Assembly: GCA_933207985.1 (NCBI GenBank)
Contig: OW240916.1
Coordinates: 82,002,741 to 82,066,740, forward strand
Length of the DNA: 64,000 nt
Direction of reading: 5' to 3'
Source of the DNA: Pelobates cultripes
Taxonomy: Eukaryota; Chordata; Amphibia; Anura; Pelobatidae
The notes beneath the pieces are model-generated. The model did no database searches, was not told the origin of the DNA, and was given only the letters and a program-made list of their open reading frames with translations. Positions 1-10,474 of the stretch are shown in pieces. The position numbers were made by a program, and so were the translations under genes. Numbering within the stretch: position 1 is the first letter of the stretch; each line of letters starts with the position of its first letter.

Positions 1-3000
1 ATAACAAACAGGCAGGACACTCACATTTAAAGGAGCCTGTGTATGAGTACTGGCTCCGTAATCAGGCTGATGTGCTTATATGGTAGCACCACCATTCCGC
101 TTCGTTGTGGAGTGATTCTCATGGACAAAACATAAGAGAAAACAAACCAATGTGTAGCCTGTAAAATTGATTCAGAGCAGAAAACACTGGTCCAGTATGA
201 CCTATGCAATGGTGACCTCCTTCCAGTGGAAAGCAAACCTCCAATCAAATCCAACACTAACAATTCAAACCAAAGCTGTGAGAAAAAGGATTTGGTATGT
301 CAATAGGAACCATCCGAAAGGTAGAGTAAATGTTGCAAATAATTCCACTTCAGTGTATTCACTCTGCTAAACCGGGATATATGGTTAGCATCCCATAATC
401 TCAATCTTCAATGTTTCGCTATCTTTGTCATACGATTGTAAAATGGTTTACATTATAGTTATTTATGTTTATGTGAAATTTCATCTTCAAAATATCTGTA
501 AAAGTACTGAATCAAAAGCATTATGAATTATTTTCCACATTTATCACTTCTATCAACTGTTGACCCATAAAAATGTAGCTAAATCTAGCATTATCATAAA
601 TCCATGTAAGAACTTAGTTTAGCTGGAACGAATCATAAAAGAACATAAACCACTTATTCTCCAAAGAATAAAGAGGTCATCCATATTTCCCTATAATATG
701 GATAGATATATGGCCTGTGTTTATACTGCTTTAATCTAGTCTCTATGTTCTAGGCTCTACTATATTTTCCACTAACTAGAAGTTCCACCTTACAAAGATA
801 TTACTCTTAACCTGTAAGTGTTCTGTTGTGCAGATGTTAAAGAAATACCTCAGACAGCTGAACTAATACAGTCTATAAGCCTTGGGAAACTAAGTGAAAC
901 AATATGCATCTTCATGTTGTGCTTTGATATTTAGATTTGACATCATGCTCAGATGTCGTCAATATAACGAGGACACTGAAGAGCCAACAATATGATTCTG
1001 CACCGCATGTGAAGGTCAGAGTTGTTTGATATTTCAATGGTCTTTGTCTGAAGTGAGTGTGTTTATATCTTTCTGGATGACATATTGGAATTCCAATGGA
1101 AGTCAGCTTATTCTGTCGACACAATGTTTTATGATGTTATTTTTGTTATTTTTTTTCAACGACCTTAGAGCCTTACGTTATATCAAGTCAAGATTAATCA
1201 AAATCTAGAGAACTAATTAGACATTGCTGACTATCATATGTTTATAACAGAAAATTGCAGAAAAATAGAGTTTAAATTAATTTCAGATTCTTCACAGCCA
1301 ATCAAATCAGCCCATCTGATTTTTTTATACTACACATTAAATGTCATATTCATTCAATTGTATTTTTTCAAACTAGTTCTTTCTAACAATCGTTTATAAG
1401 TGAAATATTAAGTAACAAAATCTATTAAAATATTTGGGTTAAGTTTAATTTATAATTTAAAAGAACGATGCAAAGTTACCCCACATGCCTGTAGATTCAA
1501 CCACCATGAAAGTAGAAAACATTGAATGCCAAGTGGCAGTCACTATGTTTAGACACATAATTGTGCTAAATTATCTGCCAGATGGTTTAACATTTGAAAA
1601 CTTCCCAGGTTTAACCCAAAGGCTTCAAGGTTTAACTCAAACATCTCATTGCAGAGTCAAAAGGTAAAAACATTCTTCCGTAGGTAGAATTACATTCACG
1701 CTCACGTCAAGCCTGTTTTGGGCAGTTATGACAATATTTGAAAGGTTTATACAGTTGTCTTTTAGCAGATCACTGAGGACATATCCAATGATACTAATAA
1801 CAATAAATAGTGTTGGCGCTTAAATCACAATGATGATCAATTTCAATTAAAGTAAATTTAGTATTTGCCCAAGGTTTGACAACTAGTTTTTCAATTTCCA
1901 TCTATGTTCCATCACCATCCCATTACCACCACTTTCAGAAAGTCTTATTTTTTTGTTGTTGTCATTTTTTATGTGAATGTACGGGAATTCTGGAGTAATT
2001 ACTAGGTTTGCCTTGAATTTATATTTGGATAGCAGAAATAAGAACTCTGTAGGAGCTGGAGATTAGTAATATATCTCACCTAGGAAGGATGCAAGTGGCA
2101 GACTATAGCCAAGCCTAAAATGATTTTTATTGTACTAGATTGTATGCATATGACACAAGTAAGCATATGTCAATTTTCCACCCAAGAAAGTACCAAGGCT
2201 TTAATTTTTTTCACAGATCTAACTTTTGGCCAAAAAGTTGGCAGTTTTAATCCATTGCTCTTACACTTGGGGAACAATAAATCCAATATAAGTGGAGATC
2301 CCCTATAAAAATTATTGGCATTAGGATTAGAGTGATCATGAGATTCCCCTCCCTCACCCCCACAAACTGTGCCAGAATGCACCCCTTGGAGATACCTATT
2401 GCTACACAAGGAAGTGTCCAAAAAAAATTGAAAAAAAAAATCCTCAACAGATCAGGAGAAGGGTGAATATAACTAATTTGGTAATGTTTTATGCAACTAC
2501 CATATATGTTTTTGCCTTCTTATTAACAATGTGTCTGTCCTAGCCTAACATCAATCATTTTGTTCTCTTCAATTAATTTTTTGTTTTAAATTAATTTGAT
2601 TCAGATCTGTATTTCCACTCTTAAGTCTACCAGGTTTAGGGGATTCATTATATTGCAAATGTCTACTCTGCTATTTAGGAACTAGAAAGTTTAGGTTTAC
2701 CCCTTTCTTACAGTATATTCCCCTTATGAATGTGGTTATAGTGTGGTTGTAGTGTCAGCCATTTACAAATTATTTCCACATTGTTTGAATTTCCACCACC
2801 CTTCTACCTTACTGATTTGTGCTAAATTGTATGCCCTAGGTTAACATTATTTTATAATGTAATATATTTGCTGTACTCTTTATGACAAGCACATGTTTTC
2901 TCCTACAAACACAAAGATAAAGCACGGCGCTTACAGCTGCAGTGGCTTAGTATCCAACAGCTCAAAATACGGCCTGTCTCATTGGAGATTCTTGGCTGAT

Positions 3001-3635
3001 ATCAGAAAATCTAATGGCTAGTGTAGGACTCACCTTTTGGGGCTTGCCTTGACGTGGCAGATGAGCCTATATTCAAATGGCCATTGGAAAAAATCCCTAT
3101 GTACATTTTGTTTAAATGTACATAGGAATTTAGGCCAGAGCGCACATAACATTCTCTTTGTCTTTACATGTTTTCTAGCCATACTATTCCTGTATGTATG
3201 TTTTATAGGTCATATTCCTATATTTGTCTTTTTTACTTTTTTACAAATGTTTATCTGATCTTGACCAAATTCTGCCTGGTGGGATGAAAGAATCCTAATG
3301 TGCGTAGGCCATTATAGGGGTAGATTTTGGATTTCTTTTGAATTATTTTTCTTGAGAATTATAATAACTTTTTACTATAACAGCCATTTGTACTTAATGC
3401 CATTTCCCCTGTTTTAAGATGGAATTGACAATGCTGTCCTTAAATACTAAGGGAGTTAATATTCTTCATGAAAGGGTTGTATTGATAGAGGCAAAGTTTT
3501 GTGCATTGATGTCTGTGAGCAGGAAATGCATTTTAATTAGTCTAATAAACCTAAATTGTACGGCAATTTCCAATAATGTCTAATTCCACCTTCAAGGCTA
3601 AAGTACATGAAGTTTCCTTCATGCTCAGCAAGAAT
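1..3635. other. No recognised gene, AT-rich unassigned DNA
   Basis: I see no exon-like reading frame, RNA gene or transposon terminus that I can name here. The open frames are short, lack recognisable motifs and overlap on both strands. The stretch may be unique host intergenic or intronic DNA or very old repeat. Absence of a call is not proof of absence, since short exons cannot be recognised without a reference. Confidence 0.5.
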
Positions 3636-3960
3636 GTCGGGGTTATTCACTAAACAATGGATTTTGTCAGAATGGACAAAATCTGGTAAAAAATTACAGA
3701 ATTTTGACGGTATTGGAAATGCTCATATTTACTAAACGCAAATTCAGTCAGGATTTAGTCAGTGAGACTGTTTCTGTTAAATTAGTTCAGATAAGTTTGA
3801 AAAGTCATTAATGTTCACATCCAACCAATTTACAGCCCCGGATACAAAAATCTATGAACGACTCGGAAACGACTCGGAAATAAACCAAATGCATCCGGCA
3901 AGATTCACATTTGCAAATTATCATTCACTTACTTTTTTCAAGTGAATGATAATTTGAAGC
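3636..3960 (+). repeat. Dispersed repeat, copy A (partner at 53935-54240)
   Basis: The segment shares ordered blocks with 53935-54240 in the same orientation, including 'attttgtcagaatggacaaa', a following 'tcactaaa/ttactaaa' block, and 'aaatgcatccggcaagatt' against 'atatgcatctggcaggatg'. It ends in a hairpin with 17-bp perfect arms ('caaattatcattcactt' and its complement, about 3915-3957) and contains a tandem 'acgactcggaa' doublet. No coding capacity is evident. The hairpin end suggests a non-autonomous DNA element but no target duplication was identified. Confidence 0.6.
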
Positions 3961-4099
3961 CCACTGGCAGCACTAGCAGAGAGCAGACACATAATTAAAA
4001 ACCCTTGGTAATGTAAAGGTTAATTATGTGTGTGTGTGTTAGTTAATGAAGACCAGGAAACTATTTTTTTTACATTACATGCAAAGCAAGATAGTTCAA

Positions 4100-4500
4100 G
4101 CCGTGATTTGTCATAAGTGCTATGATTATGGCTTACAGCTCATGAAAACCCCAAATCCACAATCTCAGTAAATTAGAATATTGTGAAAATGTGCAATATT
4201 CTAGGCTCACAGTGTCCCACTCTAATCAGCTAAGTAAGCCATAACACCTGCAAAGGGTTTCTGAGACTTTAAATGGTCTCTCAGTCTGGTTCAGTAGGAA
4301 TCACAATCATGGGGGAAACTGCTGACCTGACAGTTGTGCAGAAAACCATCATTGACACCCTCCATAAGGAGGGAAAGCCTCAAAAGGTAATTGCTTTGCA
4401 TGTAATGCATCTATCTCATATATCAGTTTCCCCTTTTACGTTGCATCACTGAAATAAATGAACTTTTGCACGATATTCTAATTTTTCAAGTATCACCTGT
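4100..4500 (+). mobile_element. Internally deleted Tc1/mariner element
   Basis: Imperfect inverted repeats lie near both ends: 'aaattagaatattgtgaaaa' at about 4170 and, inverted, 'cacgatattctaatttt' at about 4470. Between them is the 5' part of a Tc1-like transposase frame followed directly by the 3' terminal region, so most of the transposase body is missing. This is the usual structure of a MITE derived from a full Tc1-like parent. The left boundary is uncertain; the right end is near 4500 ('cacctgt'). Confidence 0.75.
4309..4452 (+). pseudogene. Tc1-like transposase, N-terminal stub
   Basis: The frame starts MGETADLTVVQKTIIDTLHK and continues EGKPQKVIA before diverging into about 17 unrelated residues and a stop (47 codons in all). 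The opening matches the first helix-turn-helix of a vertebrate Tc1-like transposase, which binds the terminal repeats in the nucleus. The full protein is normally about 330-345 residues, so the second DNA-binding domain and the whole DDE catalytic domain are deleted. The break falls just after VIA, and the sequence beyond it comes from the element's 3' region. It cannot encode an active transposase; DNA binding by so short a fragment is unlikely. Confidence 0.75.
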
Positions 4501-4719
4501 ATGCTACTTTGTGGCAGCTCGCCAGAGCTTGCTATCCAGCTGTCATTTAAAAAAAGTAAATATATAAAGAAATACAAATCCTATGGCGATGAATAAGACC
4601 CCTATATTGGTATAATGGAGGTAATGTATCAAGCTGGCAGGGGCATGTCTACTAAATATTACAAACTAGTGACTGGGAAGCCACTGGAAGCTATTACCCC
4701 ACTAATTAAACAGAACTCT

Positions 4720-5165
4720 GTATATTATGTTTTTGCAATTATTTATCCAATTGCTATTTAAACGTCTGTATAGATTCCAAAAAAAACCACCTCTTCAGGC
4801 AGAAAATTCTACATCCTAATTGATCTTACTGTAAAAAAACCTTTCTTTTGTCCTAGACTAAATCTCCATTCTTCCAGTTTAAATATCTGACCTGTTGATA
4901 ACAGATTTTCAGACAATGTTTTTTTATTGTCCCGTTTGAGGTTCAATTTTTCCTATCTAAAGAGAGTTTAAAATATATTAACCTATCTTTATAACTAAAA
5001 TGCTTGATTCCTTTTTATCAATTTTGTAGATCACCTCTGCACTTTTTCTAGTGCCATAATATCATTCTCTGGAACAGGTACCCAAAATTGCACAGCATAT
5101 TCAATGTGTGACCCTACCAATAATTTATAAAGAGGCAAAATGTAATTCTTATGTCGAGAATTGAT
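4720..5165 (-). pseudogene. CR1-like LINE ORF2, 3' end remnant (copy A)
   Basis: Read on the minus strand across frameshifts, the segment gives LLVGSHIEYAVQFW, then DIMALEKVQR, and further on FKLEEWRFSLGQ, GFFTVRSIRM and NFLPEEV. This is the C-terminal tail of reverse transcriptase ORF2 in CR1-type non-LTR retrotransposons (HLEYAVQFW...LEKVQRRATK...FFTVR...WNSLPEE). The same tail recurs at 46880-47280. Stops and indels are frequent, so it is an old 5'-truncated copy. Endonuclease and RT core are absent. Placement in the CR1 clade rather than a sister clade is by motif memory only. Confidence 0.75.
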
Positions 5166-5224
5166 GCCTATTTGTACTAGATTTGTACCTTACTGGCCTT
5201 AGCAACTGCCGATTGCAGACGCGG

Positions 5225-5570
5225 CTCTCTAATTAGGTGGTTTAGGCGGCCGCCTACGGCCTCACGCTGGCTGGGGCCTCGCATCCGCCTAAACCACCTT
5301 AGGTTAGACTGTGTCGGGTCCTCGGTCAGTGACTGAGGACCCGTCACCCGGAGAGGGCCTGGCGGCTTGCTCAGTATGCCAACGGGTGCAAGGCCCCTCC
5401 AATCTGACCGGCCAGAGAGCACCCATCGCAGACACTGGTCTGCAGCTCTGCAGTGTCTTGCGAGAACTGGCTAATCAGAGCGTTGCCATGGGTTACCATG
5501 GCAACGCTCTGACGGGTCCCGCGAGACACATGGTCTGCAGCTCTGCACACTACAGAGCTGCAGACCGGAT
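5225..5570. repeat. Series of short hairpins
   Basis: Four inverted repeats follow each other: 15-bp arms at 5235-5249/5285-5299 ('aggtggtttaggcgg'), a palindromic 'cctcggtcagtgactgagg' near 5319, 16-bp arms with a 4-base loop at 5476-5511 ('cagagcgttgccatgg'), and 14-bp arms at 5532-5566 ('ggtctgcagctctg'). The segment is GC-rich compared with its left flank. It probably belongs to the composite element that continues at 8463 on the other side of the LTR insertion. Confidence 0.7.
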
Positions 5571-5609
5571 ATCACCATCTGACCACCAGGGAATAAAAAC
5601 ATTATTTAG

Positions 5610-5875
5610 TACCCTCTCACCATCACCCCCCTCTTTCACACCATCACCTCCCTCTCACCATCACCCTCCCTCCCTTTCACCATCACCCCTCTCCATCTCC
5701 CTCTTACCATCACCCCCCTGTGCCTCTCACCACCACCCCCTCTCACCATCACCCCCTCTCACCATCAACCCTTCTCCCTCTCAACTTAACCCCCCTCTCA
5801 CCATCACACCCCATTCCTCTCACCATCACCCCATTCTCACCGTCACCCCCCTGTCCCTCTCACCATCAGTCTGTT
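5610..5875 (+). repeat. Degenerate C-rich minisatellite
   Basis: Units of the type 'cctctcaccatcacccc' repeat with variable spacing. Reading frames through it (Pro/Ser/His-rich) are products of the repeat and not protein evidence. Confidence 0.85.
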
Positions 5876-6690
5876 GGCTTCAACCTGGTGGTTGGTGAGC
5901 CTGCTTCTCTGCTTCAGTGTCACGGGTGGCGGTCCGAAGACAAGGACCCCTGTGTGCCTGATGATGAAGATAGGAGTCACAGCGTGGAAATGGACTATCA
6001 GGGCCTGGAGCAGGGAAACCACAAGCCCCCAGGTGTTGAGCACCAGGCTTTGTGCGGACACGTACCAGAGCCCTGTTGCAGCTTAGCAGAAACCAGGAGC
6101 TGGATGATGATATGCAGACCTCCCAGGATCTAGATAGGGAGGCTCTGCAGCAGATATGTATCCAGTACTAGAAACAAGGCAAGACTAGAACAGGCACCAA
6201 GCAAGCTCACAAGACAAGACTAGAAGAACTCAGAACCGGAGCAGGACAGAAAGCAGAATCCAGAACATGTACACAATACATGAGGAAAACATTAACAGGA
6301 CATGGGCAGGACAGGACAGGACTGTACATGAACTGGGAATACAAGACAAAATAAAACAAGACAAGAGATACAAGGCAAAACAAGAGGAGACATAACTAAG
6401 TATTATATATGTAATAAACATTGGAGATTTAGACATACATAAATGTCCAAGAGGTATGCAGCCCACCACTGCGCCAAAGTACTCCAATTACGGTGGGTTC
6501 TAACTGCCTATATCAGTGGCGTACACATGACCCATGGGGCCCCGGTGCGAAAATTGATCCATGGGCCCCCCCCGGCGCGCGGGCCGGGCCGCAACACATG
6601 GCGGTGGGCACCTGGTTGCAGGGGTTACAGGGCTGCGACCCCTGCGACCGCGGTATGTACGCCAGTGCATGCAGATGCACACACACTCAA

Positions 6691-7159
6691 AGGACAACTC
6701 TTGGCACCCAGACCACTTCAGCTTAATGAAGTGGTCTGGGTGCCAGGTCCAGCTAGGGTTAACCCATTTTTTCATAAACATAGCAGTTTCAGAGAAACTG
6801 CTATGTTTATGAATGGGTTAAGCCTTTCCCCTAATCCTCTAGTGGCTGTCTCATTGACAGCCACTAGAGGCGCTTGCGTGCTTCTCACTGTGATTTTCAC
6901 AGTGAGAGCACGCCAGCGTCCATAGGAAAGCATTATGAATGCTTTCCTATGTGACCAGCTGAATGTGCGCGCAGCGACGGAGAGGAGAAGAGGAGGATCG
7001 GAGGAGGAGAGCTCTCCGCCCAGCGCTGGAAAAGGGTAAGTTTTACCCCTTTTCCCCTTTTCAGAGCCGGGCGGGAGGGGGACCCTGAGGGTGGGGGCAC
7101 CCTCAGGGCACTATAGTGCCAGGAAAACAAGTATGTTTTCCCGGCACTATAGTGGTCCT
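6691..7159 (-). mobile_element. T2/Kolobok-like TTAA element with serial hairpins
   Basis: The right end reads '...actatagtggtccttTAA' into TTAA (7160-7163); the left TTAA has mutated to TCAA. Inside are successive hairpins: 'acccagaccacttcag' (about 6708-6745), 'ataaacatagcagtttc' (about 6774-6812), 'cctctagtggctgtc' (about 6836-6870), 'ctcactgtgattttcacag' (about 6885-6905) and 'ataggaaagcatt' (about 6921-6950). The same order, inverted, occurs at 19454-19986 and 47967-48303. No protein is encoded. Confidence 0.75.
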
Positions 7160-7163
7160 TTAA

Positions 7164-7450
7164 AGGACCACTACAGACACCCAGATCACATCAGCTCAAT
7201 GAAGTTGTCTGGGTGCCAGGTCCCTCTAGTTTTAACCCTGCAGCTGAAAACTGCTATGTTTCACTGAGGGTTAATCCAGCCTCTAGTGGCTGTCTCACTG
7301 ATAGCCGCTAGAGGAGCACACTGAACGTCCATAGGAAAGCATTGAGTAATGCTTTCCTATGGGCGGTTTGAATGCGTGCGCGGTCGCATTCGGAGCGGAG
7401 AGGCTGAGGGATCCCCAGCGCCAAGGGAGTCCGGCGCTGGAGAAAGGTAA
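7164..7450 (+). mobile_element. Second T2-like element abutting the first
   Basis: It starts directly after the shared TTAA at 7160-7163 with 'aggaccactacagacaccc' and repeats the same hairpin order (caccagacca-type stem, 'cctctagtggctgtc', 'ataggaaagcatt'). The distal end is not clear because a CA-rich repeat follows. Confidence 0.65.
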
Positions 7451-7454
7451 GTGC

Positions 7455-7710
7455 TGAAGACACACATACTCTCACTTACAGAAGCATACACACTAGCTAA
7501 CAGACACACACATTTACTGACAGAGACATACTCAGTGACAGACATACATACACACTCACACACTCATTTACAAAACATACACTCTCATTGACAAACACAC
7601 ACTCACTAACAGACATCAAACAGACTCAGTAAGACACACACTCTAACACTCACTCTAACACTCACACTCACACTAACACTACCACTCAATCTAACACTCA
7701 AACACTAACA
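7455..7710 (+). repeat. Degenerate CACTCA/ACACAC repeat
   Basis: Simple repeat with units such as 'acactcac' and 'cagacacacact', interrupted by 'tcattgacaaac' type variants. Reading frames here are trivial. Confidence 0.85.
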
Positions 7711-8462
7711 CTTTTTAAAAAAAATGTAATCCCCCCAGCCTCCTTACCTTTTGGAGTGCTGGGGGGATTCCCTGGGGTCCAGTGGTGCTGCTGGGCTCCT
7801 GGGCGGGTGGCCGGTCGGGCAGGCAGGGGGGGCGCGCGAGCGAGCACTCAGTGCTTCCTCTTCAGCTGAGTGCTCCCTCGCGCGCCCGCCTGCCGGGTGT
7901 CAGCAGGGCCAGCCTCGGGGGGCCCTGGGGTGGTCGGCTCCTAGGCCCCCCAGGGAAAGAGGCTGGCCCTGTGGGTACATACCGGGTCGCAGGGGCGGCC
8001 GGGCCCCCTTGGTGGGCCGGGCCCGGTCGCAGCCGCGACCCCTGTGACCCTGGTATGTACGCCACTGCCTTTTATATTCCTGACCAAATAAACAACAATA
8101 AAACACACACAGTACTTGCCTGCAAAGAAAGGAGCAGAGGAAATGAGACCACTGCTTGCAGGAACAGACTAAAACAAAAAGGATTAATGGCAAAGGAATG
8201 GGTGTGGCAACAAAAAACAAACATTTAAAAGAAACCAGGAGTCTGGGAATGCCAAGAACGGAATAAATTAATGAACCTAGAAAACCCAGCATAAAGAAAA
8301 CCAGACATTAAAAATAGAAAACCAGAAAAACCAAGAAAAACTAAACACGAATTGTAAAAAGAGTACTGGATACCAGAAGCCAAGGCCAGACATCTGTGCA
8401 GAATGGAACAGGACGTGACATTCAGTAGTGGTGCCTTAGTCTCCTTGCGACCCGTGAACTGG

Positions 8463-8765
8463 CTGTGTAAAATGACACAGAGCACTCTGATTGGTTAGCT
8501 TGAAATCCAGCCAGAGTGTTCTGTGTCATTTTACACAGCGTGGGAAAGTTCTTTGGAATTTTCCCACGCTGTGTAATTTGACTCACAACACTCTGGTTAC
8601 TTAATCCACCAATCAGAGTGCTCCGTGTCATTTTACACAGCGTGGGAAAATTCCAAAGAACTTTCCCACGCTGTATAAAATGACACAGAGCACTCTGATT
8701 GGCTGGATTTCAAGCTAACCAATCAGAGTGCTCTGTGTCATTTTTAACAGCATGGGAAAGTTCTT
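8463..8765. repeat. Alternating inverted-repeat array
   Basis: Two modules alternate in both orientations: module M ('cagagcactctgattgg') and module N ('cacagcgtgggaaag'). Hairpins form at about 8463-8538, 8534-8573, 8621-8689 and 8676-8745, and an arm of one hairpin is also an arm of the next. No protein or known terminus is seen. It directly precedes the 72-bp minisatellite. Confidence 0.85.
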
Positions 8766-8799
8766 TGGACTAGGGGACCCCTAGTCACTTTGGGGGGAA

Positions 8800-9420
8800 A
8801 TTGACTTAGGGCCCCCACCCACCGCCCAGGGGTGGGGACTGGGGAGGGAGGACAGTAGGTCCCCCCCCTTATTATCTTTATGGCCCCCACCTGCCGCCCA
8901 GGGTTGGGGGCCGGAGGGGGGTGGACAGTAGGTCCCCCTCCTCATTATCAGTCTGCGCGGAACCCTCCATGGGTGAAGATGGATTATTTTTTTGCGCTCA
9001 GGTTTTTTCTTTTTCGTCTGTTTTTTTTTTTTTTTGTGCTCGGGATTTTTATTTGAGGACCCCTAGTCACCTTGGGGGGGGGAATTGACTTAGGGCCCCC
9101 ACCCGCCGCCCAGGGGTGGGAGCCGGGGGGGGAGGACAGTAGGTCCCCCCCCCCCTCATTATCTTTATGGCCCCCACCCGCCGCCCAGGGGAGGGGGCCG
9201 GAAGGGGGAGGACAGTAGATCTCCCCCCTCATTATAATTTTGGCCCCCACCCGCTGCCCAGGGGTGGGGGCCGGGGGGGAGGACAGTAGGTCCCCCCCTC
9301 ATTATCATTATGGCCCCCACCCACCGCCCAGGGGAGGGGGCTGGGGGGGCAGTAGGTCTCCTCCCTTATTTTACTTTAGGGCCCCCACCCGTCGTTTAGG
9401 GGTGGGGGCCAATAGTTTTT
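8800..9420 (+). repeat. Minisatellite with a unit of about 72 bp
   Basis: About seven units share 'ggcccccacccgccgccca', then 'ggacagtaggtcccc' and 'cattatc'. Units start near 8808, 8880, 9093, 9168, 9241, 9311 and 9379; a T-rich spacer (about 8950-9085) separates the second and third and repeats the array's own 'ggacccctagtcac' entry sequence. Strongly G/C skewed runs may fold as G-quadruplexes on the complementary strands. Confidence 0.85.
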
Positions 9421-9479
9421 TGTTTTTGTTTTTTACAGTGAGCAGCCACAGACAGGAAAGCCAAACTTTTTTGCCTGTT

Positions 9480-10470
9480 AAATACAAATGAGGACAATGA
9501 AAGACCCGGCCCTAGTTCTGAATATAATATTCAAAATAGTCTGTCAGAACTTTACAACATGATGGCCTCCCTAGTGACTTCAGTAGCCACAATAAATAAC
9601 AGGTTGGATAATTTGGAAGCCATTTACCGACCAACCATTCCAGAGACTCCAGTACCTATAGTCCAGCCAGAGCCTAATCCAGGAGGTAACGCTAACCCTC
9701 TACCCGCTAAAAGTACCAATATTATCAACCCAGTACACCTCATTCCACAAAATATTAAACGGGACATAATAGAAGGGAAAGACATTAATCTGGCTTCTTT
9801 GCTAATAGCTTCACAAGATGTGACAGAGAACAGATCATACACGTTCAACTGTAGTAATGAAATCTAGAGACCCGAGACTGGAACGGTAAATGAAATATTC
9901 CCAAATTTGTCCTGGCCTTTGACCTGTATAGGCACGTGATTTGTTCTGCTTTTCCCCTACGTAGAGAGGAACTTGATTTATATTTACATAAGCTGATAGA
10001 CTTAGCGTATAAATATGGAGGCTACGCTTTTTATGACTACCACTTCACATCTAGTCCTTCACATCTAGATCTGCAGCGTCTCTGGCCCAATATAATACAC
10101 CTACCGACTGGGGCCAGTTAAACACTGAATTAGTTTGCAGACATTTTGCGGGGCTCAAAACACCTTCATGTGCAATATGTTCCTCAGCAGCTCATACTGT
10201 CAACTTCTGTCCCAGCAACGTAGCAATTCCATCCACTAGCAATGCCAACCCCGACTTTCAACCCAACGTAGCCCAAAGAGAATTAAGAGATAAACTAGGC
10301 AGGCCTATAATTTTTCTTGGTAAGGCACAAGTCTGTAACAACTTCAATGCCGGAGTATGTAGTTACAGTGCTTGCAGACTCCTTCACGTGTGCTCACTAT
10401 GTTTCAAAGCACACGCTAAAACAATGTACCCAAACAGATTGTACCCTAAAAGATCTTCTACACCAATAAA
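9480..10470 (+). pseudogene. DIRS-A gag-like pseudogene
   Basis: The opening in-frame stretch includes SLSELYNMMASLVTSVATI, and later RDIIEGKDINLASLL, both typical of amphibian DIRS gag. After a stop near 9866 homology resumes in another frame with ELDLYLHKLIDLAYKYGG and FYDYHF. Further on a CCHC zinc knuckle (CAICSSAAHTVNFC, spacing CX2CX4HX4C, about 10172-10213) and a CCCH cluster (CNNFNAGVCSYSACRLLH, about 10333-10387) are still readable. The product would be a nucleocapsid-like RNA-binding protein. At least two frame changes break it. DIRS gag identity is by motif recall and position before RT. Confidence 0.8.
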
Positions 10471-10474
10471 CGTA

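Larger units (their letters stand above)
6514..8067. mobile_element. hAT-type non-autonomous element (CAGTGGCGTAC ends)
   Basis: Both ends carry 'cagtggcgtaca' (inverted at 8056-8067), the CAG...CTG terminal type typical of hAT elements. Flanking 8-mers 'gcctatat' and 'ccttttat' match at only five positions, so the target duplication has decayed or the boundary is slightly off. The body holds no transposase frame. It contains two T2-like elements and a CA-rich repeat, so much of its length is secondary. It sits immediately downstream of the TATA-like box of the host LTR. Confidence 0.65.
5918..8420 (-). mobile_element. Solo LTR, split by a hAT-type insertion
   Basis: The unit begins 'tgtcacgg' and ends 'gacgtgaca' (TG...CA) and is flanked by a perfect 5-bp duplication 'ttcag' (5913-5917 and 8421-8425), as expected of a retroviral-type integrase product. 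Removing the insertion at 6514-8067 leaves about 940 bp, a plausible LTR length. Read on the minus strand it is T-rich and has a TATA-like 'aatataaaagg' at about 8068-8078, so the promoter points left. No internal gag or pol lies beside it, which indicates LTR-LTR recombination. Ty3/Gypsy origin is inferred from the 5-bp TSD and general resemblance to the LTR at 52938. Confidence 0.8.

Noticed and set aside
5311..6133. Pro/Ser/His-rich open frames of 137-195 codons
   Set aside because: They translate a CACC minisatellite and the LTR border; composition follows the repeat and no domain is present.
6443..6925. 160-codon GC-rich frame with cysteines
   Set aside because: It crosses from LTR into hAT-type and T2-like non-coding elements; no domain and both boundaries are transposon junctions.
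7751..8292. Overlapping Gly/Ala/Arg/Pro-rich frames near a CpG-rich block, considered as a possible CpG-island first exon
   Set aside because: The GC-rich block lies within the hAT-type element and ends at its terminus; there is no host promoter or splice context.
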